Assembly (NCBI GenBank): GCA_023451395.1
Contig: JAEXZL010000026.1
Location: 1 to 36,130, forward strand
Length of the DNA stretch: 36,130 bases
Source of the DNA: Bacillota bacterium
GTDB taxonomy: Bacteria; Bacillota; Clostridia; Clostridiales; Clostridiaceae
Reading direction: 5' to 3'
How positions within the stretch are numbered: position 1 is the stretch's first letter; each line of letters starts with the position of its first letter. Below the pieces are notes generated by a model. It did no database searches. It was not told where the DNA came from and worked only from the letters and a program-made list of their open reading frames with translations. This document shows, in pieces, positions 9,145 through 16,699 of this stretch. The position numbers and the translations under genes are program-made.

Positions 9145-11013
9145 ATATTTGACTTTGAGTATCAGTTAAAGATATTGCCGGATAAACCGGGGGTTTATAT
9201 AATGAAAAACTCCCTAGGGGAAGTTATTTACGTAGGCAAGGCTAAGATATTAAAAAATAGAGTAAGGCAGTATTTCCAAAGCTCAAAAAGCCATTCTGAA
9301 AAGGTCAGAGCTATGGTGAAAAATATTGCGGAGTTTGAATATATAGTAACAGATAATGAGATGGAAGCTCTTATTCTAGAGGGGAATCTCATTAAAAAAT
9401 ATTCTCCAAGATATAACATTCTTTTAAAGGATGATAAATTTTATCCTTTTATAAAGATAACTACCAATGAGGATTTCCCTAGAGTTTTTGTTACAAGAAA
9501 TTATGCTAAGGATGGGAATAGATATTTTGGACCATATACCAATGGTACTGCAGTATATGAAACTATCACCCTAATTAACAAGATATTTCCTTTAAGAACC
9601 TGTAAAAGGGTGATAATTGAAGGCGGAGAAACTACAAGACCATGTTTATACTATCATATCCATCAATGCAAAGCGCCTTGTGCTGCTTATATTAGTAAGG
9701 ATGAATATGGAGAGATGATTAAGAGCATTATTGATCTTTTAAATGGTAAGAATACATCCATAGTTAAGGATTTAAAAGAAAAGATGGAGAAGGCTGCAGA
9801 GGATTTAGATTTTGAGATAGCAGCCTCTTATAGAGATAAGATAACAGCTGTTGAGACTATTTCGGAAAAGCAGAAGATATTTACCTCTCGTTCTGAGGAC
9901 GAGGATTATATTAATCTTTATAGTGATGAGAAGGATACCTGTATTCAAATATTCTTTGTGAGAGAGGGAAAGGTTAATGGACGAGAACACTTTGTTTTCG
10001 AAAATACCGCCCAAGATGATCAGGGAGAAATTATACAGGATTTCCTTGCGAGCTTTTATAGTGGTACAGCCCTAATACCAAAACTTATATATCTACCGGC
10101 AGTTTCAGACTTAGACCTTATGGAGGAATATTTAAGCACTAAAAAAGGAAGCCGCTGTTCTATTAGAGTCCCTCAGAAGGGTGAAAAAAAAGATCTTCTT
10201 AATATGGTTAAAAGTAATGCGAAAATAACCTTAGAGCAGTTTAAAACAAAACTTCTTCAGGAGAAGGAAATAAACAAGGTGGCTCTTACGGAGCTTGCCT
10301 CCTTATTACAGCTAGAAGAAATTCCAGTGAGGATGGAGGCCTTTGATATCTCCAACATACAAGGGATGGATTCCGTTGGTACCATGGTGGTTTTTGAAGA
10401 GGGAAAGCCTAAAAATAGTGATTATAGAAGATTTAAGATAAAGACTGTTAAGGGTGCCAACGACTATGAAAGTATGAGAGAGATATTAACAAGACGTTTC
10501 CGCCATGGATTAGATGAGATTAAATCACTTCAAGAAAGAAATCTAGAGCTTTCTAAAGGAAAATTCATGTATTTTCCTGACCTTATATTAATGGATGGAG
10601 GTAAGGGACAGGTTAATATAGCCCTGGAAGTGCTTAGAGAACTAAACCTTGAAATACCCGTTTGTGGAATGGTAAAGGATGATAAGCATAGAACCAGGGG
10701 GCTAATTTTTAATAATATTGAGCTTCCTATTGCACCAGGCACCAATGTAATGCATATGATAACCAGAATTCAGGATGAGGTTCATCGCTTTGCTATTACA
10801 TATCATCGAAGTCTTAGAGATAAGAGGACTCTTCATTCTATTTTAGAGGATATACCTAAGATAGGAGAAAAGAGAAGAAGAAATCTATTGATGAAATTTG
10901 GAAGCGTAGAAAATATAAGAAAGGCTTCCTTAGAGGAGCTTATGGAAACACCTTCTATGGATAGGAAGTCTGCTGAAAGTATTAGGGGATATTTTATGGA
11001 TAAAAAACAATAA
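9145..11013 (+). CDS. uvrC: Excinuclease ABC subunit C, apparent non-canonical ATA start
   Basis: Nuclease that makes both incisions in nucleotide excision repair. From 9145 it has 622 residues: GIY-YIG domain (KPGVYIM near 14-20, then YVGKAK), UVR motif near 205-240 for UvrB contact, RNase H-like nuclease domain with the FDISN aspartate near 400 and DLILMDGGKGQ, and a C-terminal helix-hairpin-helix domain. The first canonical start in frame is TTG 9175, which has no Shine-Dalgarno and removes the conserved FDFEYQLKI helix. GGAGGG (9133-9138) lies 6-7 nt before ATA 9145, exactly where homologues begin MFDFEYQLK; an in-frame TGA at 9124 excludes any upstream start. It is probably transcribed with the SEDS-PBP genes rather than from the uvrBA promoter. 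Confidence 0.95.
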   Translation: MFDFEYQLKILPDKPGVYIMKNSLGEVIYVGKAKILKNRVRQYFQSSKSHSEKVRAMVKNIAEFEYIVTDNEMEALILEGNLIKKYSPRYNILLKDDKFYPFIKITTNEDFPRVFVTRNYAKDGNRYFGPYTNGTAVYETITLINKIFPLRTCKRVIIEGGETTRPCLYYHIHQCKAPCAAYISKDEYGEMIKSIIDLLNGKNTSIVKDLKEKMEKAAEDLDFEIAASYRDKITAVETISEKQKIFTSRSEDEDYINLYSDEKDTCIQIFFVREGKVNGREHFVFENTAQDDQGEIIQDFLASFYSGTALIPKLIYLPAVSDLDLMEEYLSTKKGSRCSIRVPQKGEKKDLLNMVKSNAKITLEQFKTKLLQEKEINKVALTELASLLQLEEIPVRMEAFDISNIQGMDSVGTMVVFEEGKPKNSDYRRFKIKTVKGANDYESMREILTRRFRHGLDEIKSLQERNLELSKGKFMYFPDLILMDGGKGQVNIALEVLRELNLEIPVCGMVKDDKHRTRGLIFNNIELPIAPGTNVMHMITRIQDEVHRFAITYHRSLRDKRTLHSILEDIPKIGEKRRRNLLMKFGSVENIRKASLEELMETPSMDRKSAESIRGYFMDKKQ

Positions 11014-11108
11014 AATGGATAGTATGGTAAATAGTTTTAAGCAAATGATAGATAAGAATGAAGTATTTTTTAACGTTACTATGTAAAGGTGCTTAGATGT
11101 GCTATTTA

Positions 11109-11117
11109 TGATATAAT
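11109..11117 (+). promoter_or_regulatory. Candidate extended -10 promoter of murB
   Basis: TGATATAAT is a perfect extended -10 element (TG-N-TATAAT), 49 nt before the murB start. No good -35 is visible, which extended -10 promoters can tolerate. The gap between uvrC and murB holds no terminator that I can see, so this may add to read-through. Confidence 0.45.
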
Positions 11118-11165
11118 GATTTTTATCGAAATTAAGGGAGATTAATTTAGTCAAGGAGATATATA

Positions 11166-12080
11166 ATGAATCTAAAAGAAGAATTTTTTACAAAATTAAA
11201 AGCTATAATTAAATCTGAAAAGATTGGAATAGATGTGCCTATGAAGGAACACACATATTTTAAGGTTGGAGGACCAGCAGATATACTTGTTGAACCCTCA
11301 AGCAAGGAAGAGCTTGCTTCCATAATTGCTCTTTGCAGCAGTGAAAAAATGCCATATTTAATCATAGGCAATGGTTCTAACATCCTAGTTAAGGATGGAG
11401 GAATAAGGGGGGTTGTAATAAAGCTTTCAGCCTTAGATAAAATAGAGGTTCAGGGGGAAAGAATCTCTGCAGAAAGCGGGGCACTTTTATCAGATCTATC
11501 AAAAATGGCTCTAGAGGAAAGCCTCACAGGTTTTGAGTTTGCCTGCGGAATTCCTGGTAGTGTAGGGGGAGCAGTATTCATGAATGCTGGAGCCTATGAT
11601 GGAGAACTTTCTTATGTTATTGAGGAAGCGGAGGTTATTGATAAGGAAGGCAGAATAAAAAAATTAAATGCTCAGGAGCTGGAGCTTGGCTATAGAACCA
11701 GTTCAGTTATGAAAAATGGTTATGTTGTATTAGAAGCTCGGTTTAAGCTTAAAAAAGGTGATTATAATAAAATTAAGGCAAGAATTGATGAACTTACCTT
11801 CAGAAGAGAGGATAAGCAGCCCTTAGAATATCCCTCTGCTGGAAGCACCTTTAAGAGACCTGTAGGACATTTTGCTGGAAAGCTAATTCAGGATGCGGGC
11901 CTTAAGGGTTATACCTTAGGAGGAGCAGCAGTTTCCGATAAGCATTCAGGATTTATAATAAATAAAGATAGGGCTAGCGCAAAGGATATACTTTCTTTAA
12001 TTAATCATGTGCAGCAGACTGTTAAGGACATGTTTGATGTAGAGCTTCATCCAGAGGTAAGAATTGTAGGAGAAGATTAA
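11166..12080 (+). CDS. murB: UDP-N-acetylenolpyruvoylglucosamine reductase
   Basis: FAD enzyme that uses NADPH to reduce UDP-GlcNAc-enolpyruvate to UDP-MurNAc, the second committed step of peptidoglycan precursor synthesis in the cytoplasm. At 304 residues it is full length for the shorter MurB class. Visible features are EHTYFKVGGPAD, the FAD-binding IIGNGSNILVKDGG, CGIPGSVGGAVFMNAGAY, YRTSS, the catalytic-serine segment SAGSTFKRP, and the terminal HPEVRIVGE carrying the conserved glutamate. ATG 11166 follows AAGGAGAT with good spacing. In many Firmicutes murB lies just before rapZ-yvcK-whiA; here about 3.7 kb with an aminotransferase, pspC and aspS lies between them. Confidence 0.96.
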   Translation: MNLKEEFFTKLKAIIKSEKIGIDVPMKEHTYFKVGGPADILVEPSSKEELASIIALCSSEKMPYLIIGNGSNILVKDGGIRGVVIKLSALDKIEVQGERISAESGALLSDLSKMALEESLTGFEFACGIPGSVGGAVFMNAGAYDGELSYVIEEAEVIDKEGRIKKLNAQELELGYRTSSVMKNGYVVLEARFKLKKGDYNKIKARIDELTFRREDKQPLEYPSAGSTFKRPVGHFAGKLIQDAGLKGYTLGGAAVSDKHSGFIINKDRASAKDILSLINHVQQTVKDMFDVELHPEVRIVGED

Positions 12081-12097
12081 AAAGAGTACTTAGAAAT

Positions 12098-12150
12098 AAA
12101 AGACTTTAGGATATTAATGTCGGCAATATCCTAAGGTCTTTTAATTTTTA
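12098..12150. terminator. Bidirectional terminator between murB and aminotransferase
   Basis: AAAAGACTTTAGGATATT (12098-12115) pairs with AATATCCTAAGGTCTTTT (12125-12142) over 18 positions with one G-U, flanked by A- and T-rich runs. The two genes converge here, so one hairpin serves both strands. Confidence 0.9.
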
Positions 12151-12152
12151 TG

Positions 12153-13343
12153 TTAGCTTAGAGAATACTCCAAAGCAAGCTTCTTAAATAGAGGAAGTGA
12201 ATTAGCTATAGTTTCTGGTGACACGCAGTAAGCTAGCCTAACATAGCCAGGGCAAGCGAAGGAACTACCAGGAACCATTATAATGTTATATTTTTTAGCC
12301 GCTTCGCAAAAGGCTTTATCATCAGCTATAGGAGATTCTACAAATAAATAGAAGGCACCCTCAGGCTTTATGCAGTGGAAGCCGTACTCTGTAAGAGCAT
12401 TATATAGAGCATGTCTATTTCTATTATAAAACTCTACATCCACCTGAGCATCTACACAGCGTCCAATAACTCTCTGCATTAGAGAAGGAGCATTAACTGA
12501 ACCGGTAATACGGGTGGCTATAGACGCTGCTAAAAACACAGTCTTACTATCTTCTAGCTCATCAGGTATTACTAAATAGCCAATACGCTCTCCTGGAAGA
12601 GATAAGGACTTGCTGTAGGAGTAAACTACTATAGCATTATCATAGTATTTTGTAACATAGGGAACAATGGCTCCATCATAGGCAAGCTCCCTATAGGGCT
12701 CATCAGAAAATAAAAAAATCGTGCTATTAAATTCCTTCTGCTTTTTATATAAAATTGAAGCAATGCTTTTAATTGTTTCCTCAGGGTAAATGACACCTGT
12801 AGGATTATGAGGTGAATTAATTATAACTCCCCTCGTATTTTTAGTAATCTTTTCTTCAAATTCTTTTAAATTAGGCTGAAAAGTATCTGTATTGGGAGAA
12901 ATAACTACTAGCTTACCATCGTAATTAGCGACATAATTACCATAGTCAACAAAATAGGGAGCAAAAGTTATTATCTCTTCTCCGGGATTCATTAAGGTTT
13001 TAAGGGCTATGTTTAAGCCACTAGCAGCACCTACAGTCATTAGAATATTACCCTCATGGAACTTTGTGTCAAAACGTCTATTTAAGGAATCAGCTATAGA
13101 CCTTCTTACCTCCGGGAATCCGGGATTTGACATATAACCATGTACCAAGGTAGGTTCTTCTTCAGTCAAAATATCGATAATTGCTTTGTTCACAGCCTTT
13201 GGTGCAGGGAGATTAGGATTTCCCAAACTAAAATCAAAGACCTTATCCTCTCCGTAAAGAGCTTTAAGTCTATTTCCTTCCTCAAACATAGCTCTAATTA
13301 CCGAGCTGTTATTTACCATAGGTCTCATTTTCTCAGATATCAT
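12153..13343 (-). CDS. Class I/II PLP-dependent aminotransferase
   Basis: A cytoplasmic fold-type I pyridoxal-phosphate enzyme of 396 residues, probably acting on an amino acid/2-oxo acid pair. Visible are FSLGNPNLPAP near the N terminus, SPHNPTG (PLP-binding Asn), FSDEPYRELAY (Asp contacting the pyridine nitrogen), and YSKSLSLPGERIGY with the Schiff-base lysine at K245. It resembles AspB-type aminotransferases, but the substrate cannot be read from the sequence. ATG 13343 has AGGAGG 7-8 nt upstream on the minus strand and a very good sigma-A promoter, so it is a monocistronic gene on the opposite strand to its neighbours. Confidence 0.9.
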   Translation of the reverse strand: MISEKMRPMVNNSSVIRAMFEEGNRLKALYGEDKVFDFSLGNPNLPAPKAVNKAIIDILTEEEPTLVHGYMSNPGFPEVRRSIADSLNRRFDTKFHEGNILMTVGAASGLNIALKTLMNPGEEIITFAPYFVDYGNYVANYDGKLVVISPNTDTFQPNLKEFEEKITKNTRGVIINSPHNPTGVIYPEETIKSIASILYKKQKEFNSTIFLFSDEPYRELAYDGAIVPYVTKYYDNAIVVYSYSKSLSLPGERIGYLVIPDELEDSKTVFLAASIATRITGSVNAPSLMQRVIGRCVDAQVDVEFYNRNRHALYNALTEYGFHCIKPEGAFYLFVESPIADDKAFCEAAKKYNIIMVPGSSFACPGYVRLAYCVSPETIANSLPLFKKLALEYSLS

Positions 13344-13414
13344 TACTCTTCCTCCTGTAGGAATATTTTTATGTCTTAGAATATTCTTAATTATAGGATT
13401 ATATTTACATTTTT

Positions 13415-13443
13415 AGTATATCATCCGTTAAAGGGGTAGTCAA
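13415..13443 (-). promoter_or_regulatory. Sigma-A promoter of the aminotransferase gene
   Basis: Reading the minus strand, TTGACT (13443-13438), a 17-nt spacer and TATACT (13420-13415). Each hexamer matches consensus at 5/6. The leader to ATG 13343 is about 65 nt. Confidence 0.75.
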
Positions 13444-13506
13444 ACCTTTAACAATTAGAACTGAGATGAACAAATGTCTTACATTTATAAAAAGATAAAT
13501 AAAATT

Positions 13507-13551
13507 AGGGATATCCTGCAATGAATAAATTTTTCACTGAAGGATATCCCT
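13507..13551 (-). terminator. Probable terminator of the pspC gene
   Basis: AGGGATATCCT (13507-13517) is perfectly inverted at 13541-13551, with a 23-nt partly self-pairing loop. On the minus strand the hairpin is followed by TAATTTTATTTA, moderately T-rich. It sits just past the pspC stop. The large loop lowers certainty. Confidence 0.6.
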
Positions 13552-13565
13552 ATAATAATTAATAT

Positions 13566-13814
13566 TTATATATTTCCATTATCTCCACCGTTGCTTTGGC
13601 CGTTGTTAGGACCCTGATAAGGATTATCGTAAGGAGCATCAGGAATTACAAATATACATATGATGTAGGCAACTATTCCTGAAAACCAAGCAAAGCTTAA
13701 TACTACCCAAATAAGTCTTACTATTGTAGGATCTATATTAAAATATTCCCCAATGCCTCCGCAAATACCAGATATCATTTTATTGTTTCTTGATTTGTAT
13801 AATCTTTTTTCCAT
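13566..13814 (-). CDS. PspC domain membrane protein
   Basis: A small protein of 82 residues. Residues about 3-60 form a PspC domain: KRLYKSRNNKMISGICGGIGEYFNIDPTIVR, quoted in two parts as KRLYKSRNNKMISG and ICGGIGEYFNIDPT, followed by a hydrophobic segment (about 34-57) that crosses the membrane. The tail is rich in Asn, Gly, Gln and Pro. PspC proteins act in envelope-stress sensing in enteric bacteria; in Firmicutes, stand-alone copies are common and mostly uncharacterised, so a stress role here is only inference. The start has AAGGAG 8 nt upstream on the minus strand. No other phage-shock gene is visible nearby. Confidence 0.88.
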   Translation of the reverse strand: MEKRLYKSRNNKMISGICGGIGEYFNIDPTIVRLIWVVLSFAWFSGIVAYIICIFVIPDAPYDNPYQGPNNGQSNGGDNGNI

Positions 13815-14009
13815 AATAAATCTCCTTTTTTAATCCATTAATATAATATACTATGATTGCCTTATTGTAAGTATAGAGATTGCTCTTGCATCTTATTGAA
13901 TAATGTGATAAATATATAATAATATAATTATAACAGAAATAGGAATAAAATAAAAAGTGGAAAATCTTAGTCTTTTCTTAAAATATTCTTAACATTTATA
14001 TTTGGAAGA

Positions 14010-14246
14010 AAGCGATAATCGAGGAAGAGAAGAGTAGGTAGCAGAAATACCTAAAAGCGACTGAGGGATGGTGAAAGCCTCAAGGAAATACTGCTATCGA
14101 AGGACAACTCAGAGATTTTTGCCTGAAACTATAAGTAGGGCAAAAGGACTAATCCCCCTTACAGGATACAAGTGAACCGAAAGGTTAAGCAGGATGGCAC
14201 CATGGGCCCTCTCATTCCTACAATATAGGAAGGAGAGGGATTTTTT
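14010..14246 (+). ncRNA. T-box riboswitch leader controlling aspS
   Basis: A tRNA-sensing leader. Stem I shows the AGTA loop-E element (14033-14036), an 8-bp stem GGTAGCAG (14037-14044) with CTGCTATC (14091-14098), and the distal GGATGGTGAAAGCC block (14066-14079). After that stem comes GAAG and then GAC (14103-14105) followed by A, the same spacing as the GGC specifier in the B. subtilis glyQS leader, so GAC (Asp) is the preferred specifier. AAC (Asn) follows immediately at 14106-14108. The T-box sequence AGGATGGCACCATGGG (14191-14206) precedes a terminator. Uncharged cognate tRNA should favour antitermination and aspS expression. The 5' boundary is approximate and no promoter was confidently found. 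Confidence 0.9.
14207..14246 (+). terminator. Regulated terminator of the T-box leader
   Basis: CCCTCTCATTCCTA pairs with TAGGAAGGAGAGGG (one mismatch), then TTTTTT. Its 5' arm abuts the T-box sequence, so pairing of that sequence into an antiterminator would disrupt it, the standard T-box switch. Confidence 0.88.
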
Positions 14247-14291
14247 ATTCTTTAGGATATTTAATAATCATAAAATTAAGGAGGCAGGATT

Positions 14292-15578
14292 ATGGAAAGA
14301 TTATGGATCAAGGAATTAAAAAACAAGGTAGGAGAAAAGGTCCTTATAAAGGGATGGATATACAGGCTTAGAAGGCTAAGTAAAATTACCTTTATAATAA
14401 TGAGAGATAGAACTGGGTATATTCAGGTTGTTTTTGATAATGATAGGATTAAGCAGGAGGATTTAAGAGTAGAAACAGCTTTGGAGATTTCTGGACTTTT
14501 AACTGAAGGAAATAATAAATATGCCTCTTATGAAATTCAGGGTGAATCCCTTAAAGTGCTGTCAGCGGTCATGACAGAGCTGCCATTAGAGGTTAATAGC
14601 GAGGTGCAGGAAGCAAATTTGGAAACTCAATTAAACCATAGAGTTTTGAGTCTCAGACATAGAGCTATAAATCCTATCTTTAAGGTTCAGGCACTTTTAG
14701 CCCAGGGCTTTTCAGAATTTCTAAGGATTGAAGGCTTTACGGAGGTTTTTTCTCCTAAAATTGTTGGAGGAGGAGCAGAAGGGGGAACTGCAATCTTTCA
14801 GGTGAAGTATTTCGAAAAGGAGGCTTATTTGGCACAAAGTCCACAATTTTATAAGCAGATGCTGGTGGCCTCTGGCTATGAGAGGGTTTTTGAAATAGGG
14901 GCAGTTTACAGAGCTGAGGAGCATAATACCAGCAGGCATCTTAATGAATATATAAGCCTTGACCTAGAAATGGGCTTTATTGAGGATGAAGAGGAGCTAA
15001 TGGAATTAGAGGGGAAACTTTTAAAATTCCTTTTAGAGAAGCTTAAAAGAGAGGGAGAAGAGTATCTTAAGGAGCTTAAGGTAGAGCTTCCAAGTCTTTC
15101 CCTTCCTATACCTAGATTATCACTTCAAAAGGCCATAGAGATATTAAAGGAGAAATATAATAAGGAATGTAAGGGGGACTTAGACCCAGAGGGAGAAAAG
15201 CTTATCTGCAGCTATGGAAAGGAAGTTCTTGGTTCTGAGTTTCTATTCTTAACAGATTATCCTCAGGAGAAGAGACCTATGTACACTATGCCAAAGGAAG
15301 GAGGAGCAACCCATTCCTTTGACCTACTTTTTAGAGGTCTTGAGATAACCACTGGAGGTCAGAGAATACACAGCTATGACCTTTTAATAGAAAATATCAT
15401 AAAGAAGGGATTAAAGCCTCAGGATTTTCAGGAGTATACAGAAGTATTTAAATATGGTGTTCCTCCTCATGGAGGCCTTGCTATTGGTCTTGAGAGACTA
15501 ACAGCTCAACTCCTAGGACTTAAAAATGTCAGAGAAGCTTCTTTATTCCCTAGAGATAGGACTAGAATAACTCCTTAG
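14292..15578 (+). CDS. aspS: Archaeal-type aspartyl-tRNA synthetase (Asp or Asp/Asn tRNA)
   Basis: Class IIb synthetase of 428 residues. It has an N-terminal OB-fold anticodon-binding domain (GWIYRLRRLSKITF, IIMRDRTGYIQVVF) and a catalytic core with SPKIVGGGAEGG near 153, LAQSPQFYKQM, motif 2 YRAEEHNTSRHLNE near 206 and motif 3 GGLAIGLERL near 394, ending FPRDRTRITP. The length and the lack of a GAD-type insertion place it in the archaeal/eukaryotic AspRS group, not the roughly 590-residue bacterial group. Such bacterial copies (AspRS2) often charge tRNA-Asn with Asp for GatCAB amidation; whether this one is discriminating cannot be read directly. AGGAGG precedes the ATG, and the T-box leader controls it. 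Confidence 0.9.
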   Translation: MERLWIKELKNKVGEKVLIKGWIYRLRRLSKITFIIMRDRTGYIQVVFDNDRIKQEDLRVETALEISGLLTEGNNKYASYEIQGESLKVLSAVMTELPLEVNSEVQEANLETQLNHRVLSLRHRAINPIFKVQALLAQGFSEFLRIEGFTEVFSPKIVGGGAEGGTAIFQVKYFEKEAYLAQSPQFYKQMLVASGYERVFEIGAVYRAEEHNTSRHLNEYISLDLEMGFIEDEEELMELEGKLLKFLLEKLKREGEEYLKELKVELPSLSLPIPRLSLQKAIEILKEKYNKECKGDLDPEGEKLICSYGKEVLGSEFLFLTDYPQEKRPMYTMPKEGGATHSFDLLFRGLEITTGGQRIHSYDLLIENIIKKGLKPQDFQEYTEVFKYGVPPHGGLAIGLERLTAQLLGLKNVREASLFPRDRTRITP

Positions 15579-15637
15579 GAGTGAAATTACTAACAATATA
15601 CAGTATAATCAAGAATAGGAATAGCAATTAATCTGCT

Positions 15638-15666
15638 TTTAACTGTATAATAGAACTGGATATAAT
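15638..15666 (+). promoter_or_regulatory. Weak candidate promoter for rapZ-yvcK-whiA
   Basis: TATAAT (15661-15666) is perfect, but the hexamer 17 nt upstream, TTTAAC, is a poor -35. The 236-nt gap from aspS to rapZ is very AT-rich with several TATAAT-like strings and no clear terminator, so this choice is tentative. Confidence 0.3.
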
Positions 15667-15814
15667 AAAGAAATGCTAATATAATAAAATATTATTAGAA
15701 GAAACTTATTATATGTTATTATAAAAATAAGCTAACTATAATAGTTTTAGTATTAATGAGTATTCCTTTTATAATCATTATAAGGAGAAGCTTAAGAAGA
15801 GGAGGGGTGTGTAT

Positions 15815-16699
15815 ATGAGATTTATTATAGTTACAGGATTATCTGGAGCTGGTAAAAGTGAAGCAGTAAAAAATCTTGAGGATCTAGGATACTTCTGTGT
15901 GGATAATCTTCCACCAACACTGATACCAAAGTTTGCAGAAGCCTGTGTACAAAGTGAAGGAAAAATTGAAAAAGTAGCTTTAGTAATAGATATTAGAGGA
16001 GGTTCCTTCTTTGACAGCCTCTTTCAAAGCTTAAATTACCTTAAGGATAAAGAGTTTAAATATGAAATTTTATTTTTAGATGCTTCTGATGAGGTGCTTG
16101 TAAAGCGCTTTAAGGAAACTAGAAGAAGGCATCCCTTAGCTCCTGATGGGAGAATAATAACTGGTATAGGTAATGAAAGAAATAAGCTTAGAGAGGTAAG
16201 GGATAGGGCTGATTCAATTATCGATACCTCGAAGCTTGCTCCAAGAGACTTAAGAGATAAGATAAATTCTCTTTATGGGGATGAAAAGCATATTTCTACA
16301 AGCCTTTCCATAACGGTGATTTCCTTTGGCTTTAAATATGGAATTCCTGTAGATGCGGATTTGGTCTTTGATGTAAGATTTATAGAAAATCCTTTTTATA
16401 TACCTGAGCTTAAAAAGTTTTCAGGCTTGGATGAGCCAGTTAAGGTCTATGTTATGGAAAACCCTGAAACCAAGAAATTTATGGATAGGCTCTTGGATAT
16501 GACAATGTTTCTTATACCAAACTATCTAAAAGAGGGGAAAAGGCAGCTTATCATTGCCATTGGCTGTACCGGAGGGCGTCATAGATCTGTAGCCATAGCT
16601 TCAGCACTTAAAGAAAGTCTTATAAAGGCTGGATATACCACAAGCATTGAGCACAGGGATATAAATGAGGATGTGAATAGAGGAGCTTCAAAGCTATGA
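15815..16699 (+). CDS. rapZ: RNase adapter / nucleotide-binding protein RapZ (YvcJ)
   Basis: Cytoplasmic P-loop protein of 294 residues. In E. coli RapZ delivers GlmZ RNA to RNase E and senses GlcN6P; in Bacillus the homologue YvcJ hydrolyses GTP and affects competence. Visible features are Walker A GLSGAGKS at 8-15, YFCVDNLPP, the VVIDIRGG-type strand, FLDASDE followed by the RRRHPL segment, and the C-terminal metabolite-binding motif GCTGGRHRSVAIA near 250. An in-frame GTG at 15809 is only one nt from GGAGGGG (15801-15807), whereas ATG 15815 is 7 nt away and gives the family N terminus. Its TGA overlaps the yvcK ATG by four bases (ATGA), indicating translational coupling. Confidence 0.96.
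   Translation: MRFIIVTGLSGAGKSEAVKNLEDLGYFCVDNLPPTLIPKFAEACVQSEGKIEKVALVIDIRGGSFFDSLFQSLNYLKDKEFKYEILFLDASDEVLVKRFKETRRRHPLAPDGRIITGIGNERNKLREVRDRADSIIDTSKLAPRDLRDKINSLYGDEKHISTSLSITVISFGFKYGIPVDADLVFDVRFIENPFYIPELKKFSGLDEPVKVYVMENPETKKFMDRLLDMTMFLIPNYLKEGKRQLIIAIGCTGGRHRSVAIASALKESLIKAGYTTSIEHRDINEDVNRGASKL

Noticed and set aside
11015..11086. 23-codon frame after uvrC (MDSMVNSFKQMIDKNEVFF...)
   Set aside because: No Shine-Dalgarno upstream and no recognisable family; it ends just before the murB promoter. Probably chance.
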